Source of the DNA: Bradyrhizobium agreste
GTDB taxonomy: Bacteria > Pseudomonadota > Alphaproteobacteria > Rhizobiales > Xanthobacteraceae
NCBI RefSeq assembly: GCF_016031625.1
Contig: NZ_JACCHP010000011.1
Span: forward strand, 310,001-374,000
DNA length: 64,000 nt
Reading direction: 5' to 3'
A model generated the notes under the pieces. The model made no database searches and had not been told where the DNA came from. It saw only the letters and a program-made list of their open reading frames with translations. Both the position numbers and the translations under genes were made by a program. Shown here piece by piece: positions 45,084 to 53,079 of this stretch (position 1 is the first letter of the stretch; every line of letters begins with the position of its first letter).

Positions 45084-46259
45084 TCAAACGACCCGGTCGA
45101 GAATTCGGACGTATTCCTCAACCATCGCATCTACCGAATAGCGCAGCCGCAAGCCTTTGGCGTTTTGTCGCAGTTCGTCACGTAATTGCTCGTCGGTCAG
45201 CAGCCTTGAGACCGCCGCTGAGAGCTTCGCATGATCGGATGCATCGACGAAGAGTGCAGTCGGCCTGCCTTCGTAGGACAACACTTCGCGCAGGACGGGA
45301 AGATCGGTCACGACGGAGGGAATACCGGCGTTGGCGGCCTCGACCGCGGCCAGACCGAAGGTCTCGGCCTGGGTCGGAAAGACGAACACGTCGAGACAGG
45401 CGAGGAAGTCCGCCATCCGGCCGGGAGGAATCTCCCCCAGCAGATGCAGGCGGTCCGAGACGTTCAGATCGTGCGCCAGCTGCCTCAGCCGGGCCTCGTC
45501 GGCTCCCTGGCCGGCAAGCGCAAGATGCCAGGACGGTTGATCCGGCAGCAGACGTATCGCCAGATCGAGTCGCTTGTGCGGATGCAGCCGAGCCGCGCAG
45601 CCGAGCAGGGCGCGGTCCGCCGGCAGATTGAATTGTCGTCGTGCAGCCTCCTTCGACAGGGTGAGGGCCTTGTCATCGAAGCCGTGCGGCACATGCACCA
45701 TACGCGAGCGGTAGGCCGCGGGGTAGCGCGAATATTCGCGCTCCATGTCCCGCGAGTTGAGCGTGATGCAGTCGAAGAAACCGAGGCTGCCCATGGCGAT
45801 GTCGGCGGTGCGGACCGGCCAGCTCATCGACAGCGCGGATGAAACCTGATTTGCGACGACGGGTGCACGGCTGACGAGGCGCGTGACGCCGGCGCCGATG
45901 ACGTTGCCGAAATGCTGGAAGGTCAGGACGGCGTCGGGCCTGGTGGTGATGATGTGGCGGCCGAGCGTCCACAGCATCCCCAGCAGCGCCAGCGGACTGC
46001 CCGGCCGGCTCGGCGCGCAGTAGAGCGTATCGGGCGGCTCATCGAAGGAGTCGGATTTGCGGAAGAAGAACAGGTTGGTGACGCGGTAACCGCGCGCGGT
46101 CAGCCCGGCGCCAAGCAGCCGTGAGATCTCCTGTGCACCGGCGTTCTCGGCCTGGGTTTGCGCAAGAAGCACGTGCCGCTTCGGCCCGGCGGCATTCGTC
46201 CGCGCCGGTGCCGTCGCGCTCGTCTCGCCCAAGTCCTTGTTCGGCTGATAATGGAGCAC
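45084..46259 (-). CDS. Glycosyltransferase family 4 protein
   Basis: A 391-residue GT-B fold enzyme. The acceptor domain shows AQTQAENAGAQEISRLLGAGL and the donor domain has CAARLHPHKRLDLAI, LHLLGEIPPGRMADFL and the diagnostic E-x7-E in FPTQAETFGLAAVEAANAG. It probably adds a sugar to a lipid-linked surface polysaccharide, in line with the upstream flippase and downstream GINT1-like gene. The acceptor and donor are unknown. Confidence 0.92.
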   Translation of the reverse strand: MLHYQPNKDLGETSATAPARTNAAGPKRHVLLAQTQAENAGAQEISRLLGAGLTARGYRVTNLFFFRKSDSFDEPPDTLYCAPSRPGSPLALLGMLWTLGRHIITTRPDAVLTFQHFGNVIGAGVTRLVSRAPVVANQVSSALSMSWPVRTADIAMGSLGFFDCITLNSRDMEREYSRYPAAYRSRMVHVPHGFDDKALTLSKEAARRQFNLPADRALLGCAARLHPHKRLDLAIRLLPDQPSWHLALAGQGADEARLRQLAHDLNVSDRLHLLGEIPPGRMADFLACLDVFVFPTQAETFGLAAVEAANAGIPSVVTDLPVLREVLSYEGRPTALFVDASDHAKLSAAVSRLLTDEQLRDELRQNAKGLRLRYSVDAMVEEYVRILDRVV

Positions 46260-46498
46260 GGATCCCGACCCGCTAAAGAAAGGAAATCTTCACCTTCTTA
46301 ACTTCCGTACCTATCATGCGGGCGTCTCGCGGACACCGACTTGCAACAAACGGAGTTAATGCGAGGCTATGGCGAACACGTCGTTCACGCAGCATTTCCG
46401 CTGGTTCCCGGCTGGCGCACAACGGCCGCGTTAACCAAGCGGTCCTGCGCGCGGCCAGAGCCGCAATTGCCGATGATCTGAGCGGCGCGTGACGACGC

Positions 46499-47845
46499 CT
46501 AGTCACGTGATTCCGCGCTGTGAACGGCGTAGCTGCCACGCCTCAATGCGGGGAAGCGCAAGAGCACGAGTACGGAAGGATCCAACCCGCTTCGCCGGCG
46601 ACAGAGGACGTTGAGGGCAATGGTCGCGAGCGCGAGCGACACCGTCGCGGAAATCGCCGCGCCCAGCACGCCGAGGAAGGGGATCAGGACAAGAAATCCG
46701 ACGAGCCGCAGCGCGACGTTGGCGGCGACAACCGGCACATAGATTCGTTCATGGCCGGTCAGCTGCAGGATCGCAGCAGACGGGCCGCCCGCCGCCTGGA
46801 TGGCGGTTCCGATGGCGAGCACGATCAGGACCGAATGCTGCTCGGCGAAATGAGGTCCGAACAGGTTGAGGAGATAGGGGCCGCCGATCCAGATCGTGGC
46901 GAGACCGGCGGCGACGCAGAGCGCAGTCACTTCCGCCATCAAGCGCGAGGTCCGCTCGAACTCACCGTGGTTCTTGCTGAAATACAGCGACGGGAGCCGG
47001 CGCGCCCCGAACGTGTAAAGCGCCGCGGACACCATGGCGAGAATGTTGGCGAGGCGCGAGGCGGCAAAGTAGATTCCTGCGGTCGTCGGATCCAGCATCC
47101 AGTAGACCAGAACGACGTCGAAATACTGGTTGGCGACTTCGAGGATCGATGCGAGCCAGAAGTGCAGGGCACTCGACCGCCAGCGTGACGTCTCCGAGCG
47201 CGCCGGCGTACTGCGCAGATCCGGCAGCACGCGCGTGATCGATACGATCTGCGCAACAAGGCCAACCGACATGGCAATCGTCATCGCCGCGAAGAGCTCG
47301 GCCGGATCGAGTTGGCGATGGGCGAGCAGCATCACAAGCAGGAACAGGACGACGATGGCCCGCCAAAGGAACTCGCGGTTTCCTTCGCCCATGAGAATGC
47401 TGACCAGCGAGCGCGCGATCTGGCTGCCGAGCATCAATCCGGCATTGACGGCCGTGTAGGCCGACACCGCAAGGATCAGCACCCACCAGTCGCCTCTCAT
47501 GCTCGCGGCGATGCCGATCCCGCCGATCACGATCAGCATTGCGCTTGACGCGATCTTCAAGCTCGATTGGAGCACGCCTTTGGTGAGGTCCGGCCTTTCG
47601 CCGACCTGATATTCGTTCAGGAATCGCACCAGCAGGGATTCCTGGCCGACCAGCCCCAGGACGGCCGCGATCTGCGCGACCGACAGCCAGGTCGCAAAGA
47701 TGCCGAAGCCGTCAGGCGACATCGTCCGCGCCGCCAGCGAGAACAACGCGAACGCGAGCACGCCGCTGCCGACCTTGAGCAGGATGGTCCCGGCAACACC
47801 GCGCGTGACGTCGCGCCGCATGAACTGGAGAATGGATGCGATCAT
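46499..47845 (-). CDS. Oligosaccharide flippase / polysaccharide biosynthesis membrane protein
   Basis: A 448-residue protein with 12 or so hydrophobic segments, of the Wzx/PST/MATE-like group. The start region GVAGTILLKVGSGVLAFALFSLAARTMSPDGFGIFATW is typical (a glycine after the first helix and the FG-IFA motif). It should flip lipid-linked glycan units across the inner membrane. The frame continues open far upstream over the divergent gene, which is compositional. The 240-base gap to the GT4 gene holds no recognised gene. Confidence 0.87.
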   Translation of the reverse strand: MIASILQFMRRDVTRGVAGTILLKVGSGVLAFALFSLAARTMSPDGFGIFATWLSVAQIAAVLGLVGQESLLVRFLNEYQVGERPDLTKGVLQSSLKIASSAMLIVIGGIGIAASMRGDWWVLILAVSAYTAVNAGLMLGSQIARSLVSILMGEGNREFLWRAIVVLFLLVMLLAHRQLDPAELFAAMTIAMSVGLVAQIVSITRVLPDLRSTPARSETSRWRSSALHFWLASILEVANQYFDVVLVYWMLDPTTAGIYFAASRLANILAMVSAALYTFGARRLPSLYFSKNHGEFERTSRLMAEVTALCVAAGLATIWIGGPYLLNLFGPHFAEQHSVLIVLAIGTAIQAAGGPSAAILQLTGHERIYVPVVAANVALRLVGFLVLIPFLGVLGAAISATVSLALATIALNVLCRRRSGLDPSVLVLLRFPALRRGSYAVHSAESRD

Positions 47846-48253
47846 GGAAGGGTTAAGGGGGCTGCGCTCCCCTGACGAGACATGTTCCGATACCGGCGAC
47901 AATCTAGCATGTCGAGAAATCTCGAGTGTTAATGGACGAGTGGGGGATTTCGGCGGTCGCGGCGATGCCGGCTGCGTCGTTCTGGAACATCGCTGTCTCC
48001 ATTGTCCAAGCTCTGCAATTTCCAACTCGCGCGACTGACGACATAGCGCCGCATCGACGACCGAGAAGGCGAGATCTGGTGCTCGCGCGCAGAATGGATT
48101 TCGGGCAGCAAGACGCGTGCCGCTCCGAGGCGGCAAACTCGGGCGTGCGGTCATTAACCTCAATCTCAGGAAATGTTCGCACCCGGCCCTACGATGCGAC
48201 ATCAGGCGAGGGATTTGCACTGCAGACCTCGTTAACCGTGGGAGCCGGTAGCC
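47846..48253. other. Divergent intergenic region between the flippase and the FAD oxidoreductase
   Basis: About 400 bases without a supported gene. It must hold both promoters. TTAA-containing hexamers (GGTTAAGG, CATTAACC, GTTAACC) occur several times, but not with fixed spacing. A GTGGGAG ribosome site precedes the oxidoreductase ATG. Confidence 0.5.
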
Positions 48254-49471
48254 ATGACGAGAACCGTGACCGAGCCAGCTGATGGAGGCAAGAGCGCAAC
48301 CATCGACTCGGATGTCGCCATTGTCGGCGGCGGCCTTGCGGGGTCGCTTGCGGCGGCCATGCTGGCACGGGCAGGACATCGCGTCGCTCTCGTCGACAAA
48401 CGGGCGGTCCATCCGGACGAGTTCCGGGTCGAAAAGATAGGCGGCCATCAGCTGGAATTGGTCCGCAAACTCGGCTTCCTCGACGCACTCGAAGATGTCG
48501 CGTGCCGATATGATCGAGTGCTCAACATCCGTGAGGGCAAGGTGGTCGACGTCAGCGTCGGCCGGGCTTACGGATTTCCCTATGCCGATCTCGTCGCCAT
48601 GGCGCGTCGCCAGATTGGCGATCCCACCAGCCTGATCGTCGACGAGGTCATAGCGATCGGCAACTGCGACGACGTCCAACATCTCGAGCTGGCCTCCGGA
48701 CGGCGTGTGACTGCCCGCCTCGTCGTTCTGGCCACGGGCATGGCGGGGGGCCTGGGCTACAAGCTCGGCATCAGGCGGCGGGTGCTGGCCGAGCGCCATT
48801 CGGTATCGTTCGGCTTCACGATCGCTCGCAAGGATGGCACCGCGTTCGATTTCGAAGCGCTGACCTGTTACGGCGAACGCACGGCGGATGGCATCGACTA
48901 TCTCAGCCTGTTTCCGGTCCGCGCCGGAATGCGTGCCAATCTCTTCATGTTCCGCGATCCGACCGATCCGATCATGCGCGAGTTGCGCCGCGAGCCGGAG
49001 GCGACAGTCTTGCGCCTGCTGCCGGGATTGCGGAGCTATCTCGGCGATTTCCGTGTGACCGACCGGGTCCAGAACTGGGTGATGGATCTGACCATCGTCG
49101 AGGGGCATCTGCAGCCCGGAATCGTGCTCATCGGCGATGCGTTCCAGACCAATTGTCCCGCCGCCGGAACGGGTGTCGCCCGTCTTCTGGTGGACGTCGA
49201 TCGCCTCTGCACCGAATATGTGCCGCAATGGCTCATGACGGCAGGCATGGGCCTGGACAAGATCTCGCAGTTCTATGCCGATCGCGACAAGATCGCGGCG
49301 GATCAGCAGTCGCTGAAGATGGCACGTTTTCGCCAAGCGCTGACCTCGCGCAACGATATCGGCTGGGACGTGCGGCGACGGTTGCACTTCCTGCGGCGCA
49401 GTCTTGCACACCGCGTCGATCAAATGCATCCGGGCTGGCTTGGGCGTGTCCGCGGCGCGTTGCGCGCTTGA
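48254..49471 (+). CDS. FAD-dependent oxidoreductase (aromatic-hydroxylase/halogenase-like)
   Basis: A 405-residue flavoprotein with the N-terminal dinucleotide motif DVAIVGGGLAGSLAAAMLARAG, a VVLATGMAGG segment, and the second flavin motif GIVLIGDAFQTNCPAAGTGVARLL. It resembles group A flavin monooxygenases without an identified substrate. It is embedded among glycan genes and convergent with the acetyltransferase-like gene. A role in lipid or glycan modification is possible, but not supported by a specific motif. Confidence 0.8.
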   Translation: MTRTVTEPADGGKSATIDSDVAIVGGGLAGSLAAAMLARAGHRVALVDKRAVHPDEFRVEKIGGHQLELVRKLGFLDALEDVACRYDRVLNIREGKVVDVSVGRAYGFPYADLVAMARRQIGDPTSLIVDEVIAIGNCDDVQHLELASGRRVTARLVVLATGMAGGLGYKLGIRRRVLAERHSVSFGFTIARKDGTAFDFEALTCYGERTADGIDYLSLFPVRAGMRANLFMFRDPTDPIMRELRREPEATVLRLLPGLRSYLGDFRVTDRVQNWVMDLTIVEGHLQPGIVLIGDAFQTNCPAAGTGVARLLVDVDRLCTEYVPQWLMTAGMGLDKISQFYADRDKIAADQQSLKMARFRQALTSRNDIGWDVRRRLHFLRRSLAHRVDQMHPGWLGRVRGALRA

Positions 49472-49490
49472 ACTCTGCGGCCCCCGCCGG

Positions 49491-50627
49491 TCAGCGCGTG
49501 GGCGTCGCGGTGTGGGCGGGCTGAACCTTCAGATCCGAGAGCCGCTTGGCCGCCAGCTTGAGCCAGGGCGCCTGCTTCAGCCCGAAGAGCGCGATGGCGC
49601 CTACGGCGCTGCCGGCCTGCGTGACCTCCCACACCGGCGAAGGCTGTGCGCCGAACGATTTCTTGTATGGCTCGTCGCCGATGGTGAAGTCGAGCATCTG
49701 ATCTCCGCGCGCGATACAATCCCGCGCCACCTGTTCGAACATCAGCGCGCCGATGGACTGGCTCTTGTAGCCGGCGATGTCGAAGGCGCTCATGATGATG
49801 AGGAAGCTGCCGCGGTGGCACAATCCGAGCACGGCGGCGATCACTTCGCCGTCCATTTTCATGGCATAGAGGCGGACGAAGGAGCTGAGGCCTCGAACGG
49901 CGACGTCGGAATAGAAGCCGTAATATTCGGGGCGCTGCAGCAGGTCTCCGTCGCCCTGAGCGTGAAAGCGCGGGCCGCGAAACTTTCTCATCACGTCCAT
50001 CGCCTCGCGCACGGCGGCGCTGTCGCCGCAGCATGAGAAGCTCAGCGCGCCTTTCTTCTGCAGCTGACGATACTTCTTGGCGAGCTCCTTCTGGTAGGAG
50101 CGATCCATCGCACTGGCCCGCCATTGCTCGTAGGGCGCGACCAGAACCGTGGCGTAGGCATTGGTGTTCATCGAGACGCGGCGGGACGTGGCCAGGAGGT
50201 CTTCAATCGGAAGCCGTCCGTCGGGCAGCTTGGCCATTCGGAGTAGATCGAAGGGGCGGACAAGGCGGCGAATCTGCGCGCATGCAGCCGCATCATCGAG
50301 CAATCGTGAGAACACGTCCGGGCTGCAAACCGGCGCCAGATAGTCGGAAACGCGCAGGTCGGCGAATTCGACCGTTCGTATCGGACCGCGCCGGATCCGA
50401 AGCAGGGGCAGCACCATTGCAAGAGTGCGAGTGTCGCGGTAGCGCACGACGACGACCAGAGCTGTTGCACCCGCTTCGGGCGCGAGCCTGGTGTAGAGGC
50501 TATGCAACCAGATCGGATGCTGGAACGCAGTGGCTGCCGAACGATCGAACAGCTCTGCATATTCCGGAGACAGAAAGTCGAACGACGGCTCGATGGCGAT
50601 GTCGAACGTGTTGCTGAGCTTGTTCAT
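49491..50627 (-). CDS. GNAT/FemAB-like protein (BcsL/CelD group)
   Basis: A 378-residue protein with a double GNAT-like fold as in FemAB and CelD/BcsL proteins. FQHPIWLHSLYTRL is the usual N-terminal signature, and the second domain contains GEVIAAVLGLCHRGSFLIIMSAFD and GDQMLDFTIGDEPYKKSFGA. Relatives acylate polysaccharides or glycolipids. The ATG at 50627 is used; a TTG two codons upstream is possible. It sits at the edge of the glycan segment. Confidence 0.85.
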   Translation of the reverse strand: MNKLSNTFDIAIEPSFDFLSPEYAELFDRSAATAFQHPIWLHSLYTRLAPEAGATALVVVVRYRDTRTLAMVLPLLRIRRGPIRTVEFADLRVSDYLAPVCSPDVFSRLLDDAAACAQIRRLVRPFDLLRMAKLPDGRLPIEDLLATSRRVSMNTNAYATVLVAPYEQWRASAMDRSYQKELAKKYRQLQKKGALSFSCCGDSAAVREAMDVMRKFRGPRFHAQGDGDLLQRPEYYGFYSDVAVRGLSSFVRLYAMKMDGEVIAAVLGLCHRGSFLIIMSAFDIAGYKSQSIGALMFEQVARDCIARGDQMLDFTIGDEPYKKSFGAQPSPVWEVTQAGSAVGAIALFGLKQAPWLKLAAKRLSDLKVQPAHTATPTR

Positions 50628-50821
50628 GAGCAATCAAGAAAACCGGGTCATTCGCGAGCGTCGCTCGAGCCGTAGCTGCGCTTATACCAAGGCCGTTACA
50701 GGTCGGACACCGCCGCCGCGCGATTTGCGCCAATGCGTTCAACCATGCTCGGATGGTTACCAAATTCTTAAACGCCTGAGGCGGAAATGGCGCGTGGAGC
50801 GCGAGCGCCAGTGAGGGCCTC

Positions 50822-50944
50822 TCAGAGGCGAACCCCGGTGGTCGCAAACGCGTGCGCGGCGGGCTCCTGCACGCGATCGAGGATCACCATCCCGGCAAGC
50901 GCGATCACCACGGCCGCGACGCAGCCTAGCAAAAAAGCCTTCAT
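50822..50944 (-). CDS. Small single-pass membrane protein (40 residues)
   Basis: Encodes MKAFLLGCVAAVVIALAG, then MVILDRVQEPAAHAFATTGVRL. It has one hydrophobic segment (residues 3-22) followed by a short polar tail, and a strong GGGAGG ribosome site 6 bases before the ATG. It is too short for standard gene length cut-offs. Similar tiny proteins with a DRVQEPA tail are common in Bradyrhizobium from memory; function unknown. Confidence 0.75.
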   Translation of the reverse strand: MKAFLLGCVAAVVIALAGMVILDRVQEPAAHAFATTGVRL

Positions 50945-51031
50945 CCTCAGCCTCCCTCGATTTGACCACGCCATCTATACGACAGGGCTTGCGGCGAGCA
51001 AGCTCGTCGACGGCGTCGAAGCATCCGCCTC

Positions 51032-51268
51032 CTATGGGCTCTTGAACACGGGATCGGCGGAAAACGCATCGCCCATCAGGCCAAGGGACCGAAGCTCGGC
51101 GCTGTTGGAATCGATTTCAAGGATTGCGAGCAGCAGCGCGAGCACGGCGGCGACGAGGATGAGGACAGGCGAGGCTTCTCGCGCGGCGGGATCCTGCAGG
51201 CCATCACTGGCACGAAGAACGCGCAGCCGTGCAATCATCCGGAGGATTGGCCCCGTTCGCCCCTGCAT
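51032..51268 (-). CDS. Small membrane protein (78 residues)
   Basis: A hydrophilic start (MQGRTGPILRMIARLRVLRAS), then a hydrophobic segment PVLILVAAVLALLLAILEI, and a short tail with LRSLGLMGDAF. An AGGAAG ribosome site lies 5 bases upstream. No family was recognised. It is in tandem with the 40-residue protein gene on the same strand. Confidence 0.6.
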   Translation of the reverse strand: MQGRTGPILRMIARLRVLRASDGLQDPAAREASPVLILVAAVLALLLAILEIDSNSAELRSLGLMGDAFSADPVFKSP

Positions 51269-51424
51269 GCCGTCTTCCTTGACGTGAGCAGTCAGAATCT
51301 AGTGTCCGGGTCATTGGCGTTCAAGGCGGAGGATGTCGCGGTTGGGCTGTTGCGCTGCACGGTTCGGAACGGAAAGAGCCTGTGCAAGTTTCTTGCAGAT
51401 TAGTGAGCGCATCGGAGACCTTGC

Positions 51425-51685
51425 GTGAAGCTCCAGAGAACGATTTTGTGCTTCGCAGCACTTTGCTTTGTTGGGAGCGCCTTGGCCCAGCCCGCGCAAA
51501 CCAACTCCTCGCCGACGCAAACCCCTCCTGAAGAGAAGGGCCGAGCACAGCCGCAAGGTTGGACGGGCCCGATCAATACGGGCTCGGGTGGTGCGCCGGC
51601 CGAAAGTCCCCAGGGCCAGAGTCCGCCAGGAATGCAGGCCGCTCCCGAGGGATCCTCCAAGACCACGACGGCACCGCCCAAGTAG
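51425..51685 (+). CDS. Small Pro/Ser-rich secreted protein
   Basis: An 86-residue protein starting with GTG. The signal peptide is LQRTILCFAALCFVGSALA, with cleavage before QPAQ. The mature part is Gln/Pro/Ser/Gly-rich, with GWTGPINTGSGG and ESPQGQSPPGMQ, and no cysteine. It is probably unstructured in the periplasm. Unknown function; it directly precedes the WD40-cytochrome gene by 52 bases and may be co-transcribed. Confidence 0.65.
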   Translation: MKLQRTILCFAALCFVGSALAQPAQTNSSPTQTPPEEKGRAQPQGWTGPINTGSGGAPAESPQGQSPPGMQAAPEGSSKTTTAPPK

Positions 51686-51737
51686 ACCGGTCCTGGATAT
51701 ATTTCCGTTGCCTGTTCTGGCAATCTCGAGAGCCTGA

Positions 51738-53048
51738 ATGTCAGCAGGGCGGCCAGGAATGAACAGATCACCTTTATGGACGAAGGTGGCCGCAGCGCTG
51801 TGGGCCATCTTTGCCGCATCGTCCGTGCAGGCCGACATGGTCGGACACGGCGGCCCGATACGGGCTCTTGCCATTTCGCCCGATGGGGACAGCCTTCTCT
51901 CCGGCAGCTTTGACACGAGGGTCATCCGCTGGTCGCTCAAGACGGAGACCGCCGAGCAAGTGCTGCGGTATCATGCTGATGGCGTCAATGCCGTCGTCTT
52001 TCTGAAGGACGGCCGCATGATCACGGCCGGTGCCGATGCACGCGTTGCGGTGTGGACGGCGAGCCGGCCGGAGCCGGACCGGGTGCTGGAGGGACATGTC
52101 GCACCCATCGCGGCACTTGCGGTGTCGCCCGATGGGACGCTTCTCGCATCGGCATCATGGGACCGAACGGTGCGGCTCTGGTCGCTGTCGGAGGGCACGT
52201 CCCGCGTGCTCGAAGGGCATACGCAGAACGTCAACGGCGTCGCTTTCCTGCCGGACGGCAGGCTCGTCAGCGTCGGCTACGATCTCGCGCTGCGCATCTG
52301 GCGTCTGCCGGATGGCCAGCCTGACATCGTGACGTTGCCGGCGCCGCTGAACGCGGTGGCTGTCGCGCCGGATGGCGAAATCGTCACAGGCGCGGTCGAC
52401 GGCAGGCTGCGCATGCTGACAACGGACGGCAAGGTCAGCGGCGAGCTCGCGGCCAGTCCGACACCGGTGGTGGCCTTGGCCATGTCGGCGGACGGCGCCC
52501 TGATCGCCGCGGCCGGGATCGGCGGCACCGTGGCGATCATCGATCGCAAGTCGCGCAACCTGCTGCGCACGCTGGTTGGGCCCGGGCTGCCGGTGTGGGC
52601 GGTCGCCTTCCTTGCCGATCGCGAGACACTGATGACGGGTGGTGCTGACGGCAGGATCAGGCGCTGGAATGCCCGCACCGGCGATCCCATCGGTTCAAGC
52701 CTGATCGGCACACCGGCCGACCCGCTTGCTGCCTACGCCGGCGATCATGGCGCCGACGTGTTTCGGGCGTGTGTTGCCTGCCACACGCTCTCGGACAAGG
52801 AGGTTCAGCGTGCCGGTCCCACGCTGGCGGGACTCTACGGCCGCAAGATCGCTTCGCTGCCGGGATATCGCTTCTCCGATGCGCTGAAGACGATGGACAT
52901 CGTCTGGACGCCGGAAACCGTCGCACGATTGTTCGAAATCGGGCCGAATGCCTACACCCCCGGCACGAAGATGCCGGAGCAGCGCATCGGCTCGGCCGAG
53001 GACCGACGCGCGCTCACCGAGTTTCTGGCCCGCGCGACGTCGCGATGA
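51738..53048 (+). CDS. WD40-repeat protein fused to a C-terminal c-type cytochrome domain
   Basis: A 436-residue exported protein. A signal peptide (LWTKVAAALWAIFAASSVQA) is followed by about seven WD40-type repeats, for example APIAALAVSPDGTLLASASWDRTVRLW, to about residue 320. The last 100 residues form a mono-haem cytochrome c with CVACH and a Met-containing end (PGTKMPEQRIG). It should act in the periplasm as an electron carrier docked by a propeller. The ATG at 51759 would give a slightly shorter signal. It is convergent with the iron-sulfur gene, 31 bases apart. Confidence 0.88.
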   Translation: MSAGRPGMNRSPLWTKVAAALWAIFAASSVQADMVGHGGPIRALAISPDGDSLLSGSFDTRVIRWSLKTETAEQVLRYHADGVNAVVFLKDGRMITAGADARVAVWTASRPEPDRVLEGHVAPIAALAVSPDGTLLASASWDRTVRLWSLSEGTSRVLEGHTQNVNGVAFLPDGRLVSVGYDLALRIWRLPDGQPDIVTLPAPLNAVAVAPDGEIVTGAVDGRLRMLTTDGKVSGELAASPTPVVALAMSADGALIAAAGIGGTVAIIDRKSRNLLRTLVGPGLPVWAVAFLADRETLMTGGADGRIRRWNARTGDPIGSSLIGTPADPLAAYAGDHGADVFRACVACHTLSDKEVQRAGPTLAGLYGRKIASLPGYRFSDALKTMDIVWTPETVARLFEIGPNAYTPGTKMPEQRIGSAEDRRALTEFLARATSR

Positions 53049-53079
53049 TTGTCCGGCCTTGCGACGATGTCCGCTTCGT

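Noticed and set aside
47846..48253. TTAA-type motifs as CtrA binding sites
   Set aside because: Half-sites occur, but no TTAA-N7-TTAA pair was found, and such hexamers are expected by chance.
47926..48282. A 118-codon open frame between the flippase and oxidoreductase genes
   Set aside because: It overlaps the start of the oxidoreductase gene, lacks a ribosome site and has no family pattern.
47846..49429. Open frame extending the flippase upstream by over 500 codons
   Set aside because: It is antisense to the FAD oxidoreductase and has no membrane pattern; the flippase start at 47845 fits the family.
51311..51940. A 209-codon minus-strand frame
   Set aside because: It runs antisense to the secreted Pro-rich protein and the WD40 gene, with biased composition and no recognisable domain.
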